Below are positions 1 through 5,095 of a stretch of 5,095 nucleotides of DNA, piece by piece (position 1 is the first letter of the stretch; every line of letters begins with the position of its first letter). The position numbers and the translations under genes were made by a program. The notes below the pieces were generated by a model. That model saw only the letters and a list, made by a program, of their open reading frames with translations, was not told where the DNA came from and searched no databases. This DNA is from Bacilli bacterium (GTDB lineage Bacteria > Bacillota_I > Bacilli_A > ML615J-28 > CAG-698). The stretch covers positions 1 through 5,095 of the forward strand of contig JALOBF010000106.1 in NCBI GenBank assembly GCA_023228385.1. Reading direction: 5' to 3'.

Positions 1-678
1 AAATGATACATCAGTCATAATAAAGTTTGTACCCAAATTAATAACAACAGCAATAATCAAGTTAATCAGTACAACAACCGGTTCAATCCAAGAACTGGCC
101 GCTAAAAACAATATTAAAATTGCCAACGGAACAACAACCGCCATAATCATAGTTGCTTCTTTTTTTGTAACGTTGCGGCTATAAATATTACCAATTGCCG
201 GTCCCCTATAATTCGCTTTTGTGCCTGTTTTATCGATAATATTCTCAATTTGTTTAATAATTTTTTCCGTCTCTAAGCTGTATTCGTCAGACTTAAATTC
301 AACCGTTAGCAGCATCTTTCCACCGCAATAATACTCGGCTAGAATATCCGGGTCGATACTGTCAAAAGGCATATATATATCTGCTACCGTACCTAACCAT
401 ATAACATTTTCAACATTATCGATCTTATCAATTTCATTAACGATATCGCTTGTTTCCACAATATCTAAATCAGAAATCATTATTTGAATCATTGAAGAAG
501 GACCAAACTCATCTTCCAGTATTTTTAGAGTTTGTGTTGTGTTAGAATTATGGGGCAAATAATTACGCATATCATAATTAATATTTACCAAAGGAGCTAA
601 AAAAGCACCGATTATCGTTAATAAAACAAATACACCAAGAGTAACCCACCGTCCTTTGGGGTCCAGCATTTTCTTCAA
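1..678 (-). CDS. RND/MMPL-family membrane transporter, N-terminal part (3' end beyond the left edge)
   Basis: This gene encodes the first 226 residues of a proton-driven RND/MMPL-type exporter (YdfJ-like, hydrophobe or lipid export). It shows a hydrophobic segment at about residues 11-31, a soluble extracytoplasmic porter-like loop at about 32-172, then two more hydrophobic segments at about 175-195 and 199-219 followed by GTNFI, a region well conserved in bacterial MMPL proteins. The loop contains the early NYDMRNYLP motif typical of the family. I chose the TTG start at 678 because AAAGGA lies 9 nt upstream and an in-frame TGA stands between the two; the ATG at 669 lies too far (18 nt) from that site. 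Full-length family members have 700-1000 residues and usually a second, duplicated half, so most of the gene lies outside the window. It is divergent from a TetR gene, the usual arrangement for a repressor-controlled efflux pump. The substrate cannot be inferred. The family call is secure; the start is likely. Confidence 0.9.
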   Translation of the reverse strand, partial: MKKMLDPKGRWVTLGVFVLLTIIGAFLAPLVNINYDMRNYLPHNSNTTQTLKILEDEFGPSSMIQIMISDLDIVETSDIVNEIDKIDNVENVIWLGTVADIYMPFDSIDPDILAEYYCGGKMLLTVEFKSDEYSLETEKIIKQIENIIDKTGTKANYRGPAIGNIYSRNVTKKEATMIMAVVVPLAILILFLAASSWIEPVVVLINLIIAVVINLGTNFIMTDVSF

Positions 679-706
679 ATTATATCATCCTTTCATTTCC
701 TAAATA

Positions 707-734
707 TATATTTAAAATAACTATTTTAATTATA
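707..734. repeat. Near-perfect 28-bp palindrome over the transporter -10/start region
   Basis: TTAAAATA (712-719) and TATTTTAA (722-729) are exact inverted copies around a 2-nt centre. After one mismatched pair the symmetry resumes with TATA on both outer sides (707-710, 731-734). It covers the -10 box and predicted start of the transporter promoter, where a repressor operator would block transcription, so it is a candidate TetR site. Its sequence is entirely A/T apart from one centre base, and A/T palindromes arise readily in such DNA, so the regulatory reading is tentative. Confidence 0.35.
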
Positions 735-757
735 CATTTTATATGGTATAATAACAA
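729..757 (-). promoter_or_regulatory. Promoter of the MMPL transporter gene
   Basis: On the minus strand TTGTTA (752-757) and a perfect TATAAT (729-734) are separated by 17 nt. Transcription would start near 722 and give a leader of about 44 nt before the TTG start. The -35 box shares one base with the -10 box of the opposing tetR promoter, so the two promoters compete for the same DNA. This is read by eye from consensus matches and has no experimental support. Confidence 0.6.
744..752 (+). promoter_or_regulatory. Extended -10 promoter of the tetR gene
   Basis: TGGTATAAT at 744-752 is a perfect extended -10 element (TGN followed by TATAAT). The -35 position (about 724-729, TTTTAA) matches consensus poorly, which is acceptable for an extended -10 promoter. 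Transcription would start around 759-760, leaving a leader of about 57 nt that contains the inverted repeat at 767-789 before the AGGAG ribosome binding site at 806-810. Confidence 0.55.
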
Positions 758-766
758 TAGAAATGG

Positions 767-789
767 TATATGAAATTAGATTTCAAATA
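767..789. repeat. Inverted repeat in the tetR leader, candidate TetR operator
   Basis: TGAAAT (771-776) and ATTTCA (780-785) are exact inverted copies separated by 3 nt. After one mismatched pair the flanks TAT (767-769) and ATA (787-789) continue the symmetry, so 9 of 11 positions pair around the centre. The odd-length symmetry of about 23 bp resembles TetR-family operators in general. It lies just downstream of the tetR start point and about 10 bp upstream of the transporter -35 box, a position from which one bound dimer could affect both promoters. Binding is inferred from position and symmetry only. Confidence 0.4.
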
Positions 790-816
790 TGATTTAATTT
801 ATATTAGGAGATAATT

Positions 817-1428
817 ATGAACAAAAGCAAAACAAGCAATCTAATTCTTGAAAAAACCAAAGAGTTAATGCGGACCAACGGTGAAGTTACTATTAAAGAA
901 ATTGCCGATGCCGCTTACGTTAATATCGCTGCCGTTAATTATTATTTTGGCAGTAAAGAAAATCTGATTTGTAATGTTCTTGATGAGATTATTGCGGAAT
1001 TAAAAGAAAAAATTGTTGATGCTATCAACAATTATAATTTGGAAAAAATGAGTCTTGAGAAAAGTATTCTTTTAATAATTGACTTAATATTTTCCTTTAC
1101 TTATGAAAATGTCGGAATCGTAACCTATTCCTTTTTACAATTTGGAACGCAAGATCGCTCGAGAAACATTCTAGTGAATGAGTTTTTATTGGATGAAGAG
1201 TTTACCAGTTTAATAATAAAAAAATTGAGCGAAGTAAGCAGCAATACCAATATTAATGAATTATACGCAAAATATATGCTAATATTCTCTGCCTTCAGCG
1301 TTCCCTTATTTTTAGGTGTTCTTGATCAAACTTATGAAAAATATACACAACTAAAGAATTCTGATCTGAAATATCACGAATTTAAAAATGCATATATCAA
1401 TGAATTACAAAAGGTATTAAAATCATAA
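817..1428 (+). CDS. TetR/AcrR-family transcriptional repressor
   Basis: This encodes a 203-residue protein with the normal length and layout of a TetR-family repressor. The N-terminal DNA-binding domain has its helix-turn-helix at about residues 25-44 (TIKEIADAAYVNIAAVNYYF), followed by the family hallmark GSKENLI at 45-51. The remaining helical part (about 55-200) would form the dimer and ligand-binding domain; it is too divergent to name a ligand. The ATG start is supported by AGGAG 6 nt upstream. The gene is divergent from the MMPL transporter and the intergenic region carries two inverted repeats, so the likely role is local repression of the exporter and of itself, relieved by a compound the pump removes. 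Family assignment is secure from the HTH; the target is inferred from context. Confidence 0.93.
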   Translation: MNKSKTSNLILEKTKELMRTNGEVTIKEIADAAYVNIAAVNYYFGSKENLICNVLDEIIAELKEKIVDAINNYNLEKMSLEKSILLIIDLIFSFTYENVGIVTYSFLQFGTQDRSRNILVNEFLLDEEFTSLIIKKLSEVSSNTNINELYAKYMLIFSAFSVPLFLGVLDQTYEKYTQLKNSDLKYHEFKNAYINELQKVLKS

Positions 1429-1491
1429 CATACATTGAGCAAGCAGCATTTACTAATCCCTATTCGAAATAAAACAAGTTCAACAAAAAAT

Positions 1492-1545
1492 AGCCATCAA
1501 GCAATTGACTATAAGGTCAGACATTTGATGGCTTTATATTTTTTC
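1492..1545. terminator. Bidirectional intrinsic terminator downstream of tetR
   Basis: AGCCATCAA (1492-1500) pairs perfectly with TTGATGGCT (1525-1533) around a 24-nt loop that can form a small inner TGAC/GTCA stem (1506-1509, 1516-1519). On the plus strand a T-rich stretch follows (1533-1545) and would end the tetR transcript. On the minus strand the stem is followed by a T-run (complement of the A-run 1485-1490), so it can also stop transcription arriving from the right, 23 nt beyond the stop of the gene remnant at 1556. Confidence 0.75.
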
Positions 1546-1555
1546 GTTTTCTTTA

Positions 1556-1824
1556 CTAAAAATAACTAGCAAAAAGTTCTTTGATAACAGAATCAATAAC
1601 TTTTAAATCTTTTATAACTATTTTAGATTTTTTGGGCAGATTTAAATTATTAATGCTAAAGAAAATTACTCCCTCAATTATAATATCGTTTTTCTTAATA
1701 CTTAAATCACATATGGGGTAATTCCAGTTTCTACTACAATTGCAAACGGAAATCGTGGAGTTGCGTTAACATAATTACGCTTATAACAAAAAACGACATA
1801 AGCACCTGCATAATAACAAAACTC
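1556..1824 (-). pseudogene. Possible decayed 3' end of an unidentified gene
   Basis: No intact gene fits between tetR and the lipoprotein gene, but the minus strand has two open stretches that look like one broken frame. One is open from 1765 to a TAG at 1556-1558 (69 codons, no ATG, GTG or TTG start) and ends in a charged, protein-like tail with SKIVIKDLKVIDSVIKELF. The other is open from 1824 to 1705 and contains NATPRFPFAIVVETGITP. They join if one C is added to the CCCC run (complement of 1715-1718). Upstream of an in-frame TAA at 1825-1827 the same frame again reads plausibly (ILNTGEGVYNHGYFVI) up to the lipoprotein stop. A terminator correctly oriented for this strand follows 23 nt after the TAG. 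I do not recognise the family. Open frames of this size can occur by chance in a region like this, so this is tentative. Confidence 0.35.
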
Positions 1825-1892
1825 TTATATCACAAAATACCCATGATTATATACGCCTTCTCCTGTGTTCAGGATATTAAGAAGTCTGGTCT

Positions 1893-2921
1893 TTAGGCGG
1901 GGAAAGTAATGCTCAAATACACAATTTCATTGTGATCTTCTATGTTAAAAGAAAGTTGTAATATTAAATCTTTACTTTCGGTTTCATTCATATAATAGTT
2001 GATGTAGTCTTTATAAATAATTAATTTTCCGTCATTAAAAGTATAATCATTATCGGTTGGTTTAGGATTGTTTAAAGATGTAATCGATGTGAGTTTATAG
2101 CCATTTAATTGATATTCAAATAAAACATCCATATCAACAAAATTTTGTGTAGTTTCGGATAATAAAATAAGTTTTTTCGGAATAATGTGTAATCTTAATA
2201 TTTGATTTTCTTCTCCTACAATCGACACCAAACCTTCTTTATTTATGTTATTTAAAAAGGAATCACTAAATATGACCTTGTCTTCCTGTAATGTAAAGCC
2301 TTCTTTTATTTCTAAACCATCTAAATAAATTGCCTTTGGATTAAGACTATTAACATAAAACGGTTCGTCTTTGTATACTTTTGTGATATTCATATTTAAC
2401 GTAAATGTCGTTTTATCTATGACTTTATTGTTTTGGATTGTTTCAATGATAATTGTTGATTTTTTATCTTTGAGAGTATCAGGTATGGGAAACGAATTTT
2501 CATTTAAAGCAACATTAATATTATCTAAATTTTCTTTGTAAATTACTCTATAAGTTGTCCCGGGTGTTTCTTTAAAATAAATGGTATCTTCTTTCACATA
2601 AACCTCATAATTCTCCTTTGTAAATATAGTAAAAGTATAGGGGATAGAATACAATGATTCCCCTTTTGAATAAATGCTTTTTGCTTTGACTGTATAAACA
2701 CCATCAGCAAACGCACTCAAATCAAAAGTATTATCGTATGCATCAAAATTTTTTTCGTTGATAATGAGCTCATAATGATTCACATTGTGCAATTTATCCC
2801 AAGAAAGCCTATTTTCTTCGGCGTTATAAATAATTTCTTGGGGTGGATAAAATATTTCCTTTTTACAGGCACTAAATATAACCAAACTAAGCAAAATAAA
2901 AATCAATATTCTTATTTTCAT
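1893..2921 (-). CDS. Surface lipoprotein with Ig/FN3-like domains and a C-terminal CBM_X2-like module
   Basis: This encodes a 342-residue predicted lipoprotein. Residues 1-19 form a lipoprotein signal: short basic start, hydrophobic core, then VIFSAC with the lipidated Cys at 19 followed by KK. The mature part looks like tandem beta-sandwich domains. About 26-99 is FN3-like (RLSWDK, the YELIIN strand, DGVYTVKA). About 104-177 is a less clear beta domain. About 180-248 and 251-341 both resemble the X2 Ig-like fold, the last most clearly (NDYTFNDGKLIIYKDYI). No catalytic motif is visible, so an adhesion, carbohydrate-binding or envelope role is possible but unproven. I prefer the ATG at 2921 because AAGG lies 9 nt upstream; a TTG at 2930 would abut that site with no spacing. 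A strong terminator separates it from the nuclease gene upstream, so it probably has its own promoter; only a weak GATAAT (complement of 2951-2956) is visible. The stop is TAA. Confidence 0.82.
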   Translation of the reverse strand: MKIRILIFILLSLVIFSACKKEIFYPPQEIIYNAEENRLSWDKLHNVNHYELIINEKNFDAYDNTFDLSAFADGVYTVKAKSIYSKGESLYSIPYTFTIFTKENYEVYVKEDTIYFKETPGTTYRVIYKENLDNINVALNENSFPIPDTLKDKKSTIIIETIQNNKVIDKTTFTLNMNITKVYKDEPFYVNSLNPKAIYLDGLEIKEGFTLQEDKVIFSDSFLNNINKEGLVSIVGEENQILRLHIIPKKLILLSETTQNFVDMDVLFEYQLNGYKLTSITSLNNPKPTDNDYTFNDGKLIIYKDYINYYMNETESKDLILQLSFNIEDHNEIVYLSITFPA

Positions 2922-3022
2922 AATAACCAACCTTAAAATTTATTATTTTTATTATCTGTTCAAATATGCGATAACGAGAACTTTTCCCATCAACATCATT
3001 ATATCCATCTTACGATCCAAAT

Positions 3023-3068
3023 CTTAAAATGATAAATTAGGCACAATCTAAGACAGATTGTGCCTAAT
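3023..3068 (-). terminator. Strong intrinsic terminator of the nuclease gene
   Basis: A perfect 14-bp stem (3036-3049 with 3055-3068) closes a 5-nt loop and begins one base after the nuclease stop codon. On the minus strand it is followed by a T-rich stretch (TTTATCATTTT, complement of 3025-3035). It would release the nuclease transcript before the lipoprotein gene. The plus-strand side is less T-rich and has no gene feeding it. Confidence 0.85.
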
Positions 3069-3069
3069 A

Positions 3070-4209
3070 TCAATTTATTACATTAGGATCCCCAAAAGTA
3101 AACAATAATTCCGCAAACCCTTCAGTATAAAAATCAATAAAAGGATTTCTGTTTCCTTGTGCAGCAAAGATTGTTTCGTTCCTGGCGATTTCATAATCAC
3201 TCACAGGGTCTTCTAAGTTCCATTGAAGAAGTACATCTAAGAATCCATAATAAACCGATCCTTTAACAGCATTCTCATCTTCTTGATTGACTAATGTAAG
3301 GCAAGGATACATGAGAGTCATATAAAAGAGGATTCTTGCAATATCGCCAATATATTCATCGCCGGGGTAAAAGATACTATTCATTAAATAATAAATTTCA
3401 CTGGGTCCGTCTTCTTCCCCATAAAAGTGATCAGAATGCGATCCGTTGGCACTGCCAAGAGAAATCCAAATATTATGCAAATCACTATAATGGCCTTTGT
3501 TGTGACCGGAGGGGCGATAATTAAAGGTGTTATCCTCATTTAACACATAATCAACATATTCTGTAATTGTTTGTTGACCCGTGGTTGGTTTAATTCTCAT
3601 ATCGTTGCATGCCCAGACATGTTCTCTTTCTACAGTTATGAACAGTACATCGTCAACGTATATTTTGCCGCCATCACCCCACTCCTTAGGAACAAGTCCA
3701 TAAGTCGTGCTTCCGGAATAATCATATAATACAACTTGATAATCTTCATCATAGGATACGTAAACATATCTGGCATCGTCATATGATTTATAATAAATCG
3801 TATCTCTTAGAAGCCATGCTAAATCGGTAATGACATCATAACTATCATTTAAAGAAATATAATAATTATTAAATCCGGAATAATCTATATTTTCTAAATC
3901 TGTCGGTGGTATGTATTCATGAACTATTATGGAAATGGTTTCTATAGAATAATTACCACTACTATCCTCCGCATAATAAGTGATTTCATAAGAACCTGCT
4001 AAACTAAACACAAAATAACCATTAGATTCTTCAAGAGTTAATGCTGAATCATCTAAATAAATACTCACTTCACCATCGACTTCATCAATTGCATATGCCC
4101 AATTAAGCGCATCACTTGAATTCCATACATCCCCTACAGTAAAGTTATTAACTACACTATCGGTGATTGTAATAACTGGTGGAGTAGTATCTGTAGGGGG
4201 TTCTAAGGG
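3070..4209 (-). CDS. Endonuclease I-family secreted nuclease, C-terminal part of a frame-split gene
   Basis: This frame carries a Pro/Thr linker (LEPPTDTTPP), a DUF5011-like Ig domain (about 3919-4188; DEVDGEVSI, GSYEITYYAEDSSGN) and a complete endonuclease I domain (His-Me finger, Bsn/EndA/Vvn relatives; PF04231). Family marks are REHVW (3613-3627; Glu and His are the expected metal ligand and general base), SDLHNIW with the downstream SANGS Asn, GDIARILFYM, LLQWNLEDPVS and RNETIFAAQGNRNPFID near the end. Such enzymes cleave DNA non-specifically outside the cell, for scavenging or defence against extracellular DNA. The frame has no ATG, GTG or TTG before GTG 4068, which lies inside the Ig domain without a good ribosome site, so independent translation is unlikely. 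It continues the protein encoded by 4203-5095. The stop is TGA (3070-3072). Odd points: REHVW is followed by ACND rather than the usual Pro-containing stretch, and the usual Arg of the N-x-x-R-S-N/D motif is His. Without the upstream half this part lacks a secretion signal. Confidence 0.85.
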   Translation of the reverse strand, partial: PLEPPTDTTPPVITITDSVVNNFTVGDVWNSSDALNWAYAIDEVDGEVSIYLDDSALTLEESNGYFVFSLAGSYEITYYAEDSSGNYSIETISIIVHEYIPPTDLENIDYSGFNNYYISLNDSYDVITDLAWLLRDTIYYKSYDDARYVYVSYDEDYQVVLYDYSGSTTYGLVPKEWGDGGKIYVDDVLFITVEREHVWACNDMRIKPTTGQQTITEYVDYVLNEDNTFNYRPSGHNKGHYSDLHNIWISLGSANGSHSDHFYGEEDGPSEIYYLMNSIFYPGDEYIGDIARILFYMTLMYPCLTLVNQEDENAVKGSVYYGFLDVLLQWNLEDPVSDYEIARNETIFAAQGNRNPFIDFYTEGFAELLFTFGDPNVIN

Positions 4210-4218
4210 TTTACACTA
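4203..4218 (-). other. Frame-change site splitting the nuclease gene (AAACCCT before TAG)
   Basis: The upstream frame stops at TAG 4203-4205, and the downstream frame has its own upstream stop at 4216-4218, so the shift must fall in the ten bases between them, 4206-4215. Those bases include A AAC CCT (4206-4212 on the minus strand), which fits the X_XXY_YYZ pattern for -1 slippage. Adding one C to the CCC run gives an uninterrupted linker (NPLEPPTDTTPP). A one-base loss, genuine or from assembly, is the simplest cause. Recoding is possible, but CCC as the second slip triplet is not a favoured bacterial site and I see no strong stimulatory hairpin or upstream Shine-Dalgarno-like element. Confidence 0.75.
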
Positions 4219-5095
4219 TAAGTGATTTTAATTTCTTTTAATCTGACCTGTGCTGTGCTTATATTTTGAATTTCAACATATTGAACAGATGATTCAAAAT
4301 CTAATGTTCGGGATGACTTTGTATATGTATAATTACCTTCACCATTGATGCTAAAACCACCATTTGTATCAGATGTTTCTATAGAAACACTTTCAATTTT
4401 ATACCCTGATTCAATCTCTATTTTAAGTGTTCCACCGCTATTGTTTTTGGCATATAATCTAATTTCTCCTGCACTATTATTAAAAATGGTGTTCGTAGAA
4501 CCATAAGCGGAAAAACCAACATCTATTGTGGCACTTCCCGGATTTAAAATCGATAACCTTTCTGTCGGGATTTGACCGTCAGAAATACCGGAACCATATC
4601 GACCTGAAGATTTTATAGTTACCTCATAAGAGACTTCCCGTTCTCCCTCTTCTTCCCAAATTGCAACAAGTTCTATATTATCACTAACAGGCGTATTAAA
4701 ATTGAATTCATTTTCGCCTAAATACCAACCCAAGAAATCATAACCTTCCCTTGTGGGTGTTTCCGGAGCAATTGCTTTAAAACCATGTTTAACCACTTGG
4801 CTAGGTATTGACGGTGCTCCTTCATAATCTAAATTAAATAACACTTCATACTTAGGTTTTGGAACATTTAAGCCATATACTTTTAAGTTATCAATATTTG
4901 CTGATTTTGTCGTTACATCTATTCTAATCTTTACATTATCCTTATTAATATCAATTTCTTGAAGAACATATGAATCTGTTAATTCAATTGTTTTAACTAG
5001 AACCCAATCTGATGAGCCTGCTAATTGATAAGAAACTATCATATTTGATGTTTTATTGCTTTCATTATAATATTTTGCATCAAATGTTATCTTAG
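4203..5095 (-). CDS. InlB-repeat/beta-sandwich N-terminal part of the split nuclease (5' end beyond the right edge)
   Basis: The frame is open to the right edge (first full codon 5091-5093), so the ATG at 5042 is internal and the true start and signal peptide lie outside. In order it shows the end of a beta-sandwich domain (about 4869-5095; KIRIDVTTKSANIDNLKVYG), an InlB B-repeat/Listeria-Bacteroides repeat (Flg_new type, about 4653-4850; ending REGYDFLGWYLGENEF then ELVAIWE), and a second beta-sandwich domain (about 4209-4634; GEIRLYAKNNSGGTLKIEI, later QVRLKEIKITYS). Such modules are non-catalytic and serve as surface or ligand-binding parts of secreted proteins. The frame ends on TAG at 4203-4205 immediately after NP, exactly where a linker to the next domain would begin; the linker continues in the -1 frame. 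I therefore read this as the front half of one secreted endonuclease, not a separate protein, although as written it would yield a truncated product. Confidence 0.8.
   Translation of the reverse strand, partial: KITFDAKYYNESNKTSNMIVSYQLAGSSDWVLVKTIELTDSYVLQEIDINKDNVKIRIDVTTKSANIDNLKVYGLNVPKPKYEVLFNLDYEGAPSIPSQVVKHGFKAIAPETPTREGYDFLGWYLGENEFNFNTPVSDNIELVAIWEEEGEREVSYEVTIKSSGRYGSGISDGQIPTERLSILNPGSATIDVGFSAYGSTNTIFNNSAGEIRLYAKNNSGGTLKIEIESGYKIESVSIETSDTNGGFSINGEGNYTYTKSSRTLDFESSVQYVEIQNISTAQVRLKEIKITYSVNP

Noticed and set aside
1861..1874. TCCTG-TGTT-CAGGA hairpin after the lipoprotein gene as its terminator
   Set aside because: Only a 5-bp stem and no T-run on the minus strand; it may be chance, and transcription may instead run on to the terminator at 1492-1533.
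2922..2930. TTG start at 2930 for the lipoprotein
   Set aside because: AAGG would directly abut the TTG with no spacing, whereas the ATG at 2921 has 9 nt and gives a standard signal peptide.
2951..2956. GATAAT as a -10 box for the lipoprotein gene
   Set aside because: No acceptable -35 hexamer lies 16-18 nt upstream; in such AT-rich DNA a five-of-six match alone is too weak to list as a promoter.
3336..3524. 62-codon plus-strand open frame inside the nuclease gene
   Set aside because: It lies wholly antisense to the conserved endonuclease I domain, has no visible ribosome site and reads as low-quality protein; it is a shadow of the real gene.
4066..4068. GTG at 4068 as a true start of a separate nuclease gene
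   Set aside because: The same frame reads sensible Ig-domain and linker protein for 46 codons upstream; GTG falls in the middle of a beta-sandwich domain and lacks a clear ribosome site.
5040..5042. ATG at 5042 as the start of the InlB-repeat protein
   Set aside because: The frame stays open and protein-like to the window edge, and no signal peptide follows this ATG, so it is an internal methionine.

Overview
The window is AT-rich DNA whose coding regions favour Ile, Lys, Asn, Leu and Tyr. Every tryptophan I could read is TGG, and one gene ends on TGA with a terminator hairpin directly behind it, so the standard bacterial code applies. Small beta-sandwich surface proteins, a secreted-type endonuclease, an FSAC lipobox and the low GC together suggest a low-GC Firmicute or Tenericute with standard code, such as an Acholeplasma/Izemoplasma-like organism or an uncultured gut Bacilli lineage. 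That placement is inference from gene style; no marker gene is present.

Left part (1-1545): a divergent pair. An RND/MMPL-type membrane exporter (minus strand, N-terminal 226 residues, running off the left edge) is paired with a TetR-family repressor (plus strand, 203 aa). The 138-bp gap holds two oppositely directed promoters that overlap by one base, plus two inverted repeats. One lies over the exporter's -10 and start point, the other in the tetR leader. The layout fits an autoregulated efflux module. A hairpin with U-tracts on both sides closes tetR.

Middle (1546-2921): about 335 bp with no intact gene, but with what looks like the decayed 3' end of a minus-strand gene (two open frames that join through a one-base shift). 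It is followed by a complete minus-strand lipoprotein gene whose mature part is a chain of Ig-like/FN3-like beta-sandwich domains ending in a CBM_X2-like module.

Right part (3025-5095): a long minus-strand gene entering from the right edge. It encodes beta-sandwich domain, InlB-type (Listeria-Bacteroides) repeat, second beta-sandwich domain, Pro/Thr linker, DUF5011-like Ig domain and endonuclease I domain. It is split by a -1 frame change in the linker at an AAACCCT sequence directly before a TAG stop. The two halves were evidently one secreted, multidomain nuclease. Whether the split is an inactivating deletion, an assembly error or a recoding site cannot be decided here. A strong 14-bp-stem terminator ends this transcription unit and separates it from the lipoprotein gene.

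I see no rRNA, tRNA, CRISPR array or insertion sequence. The most interesting item is the split nuclease; I do not see convincing evidence of a wholly new system.
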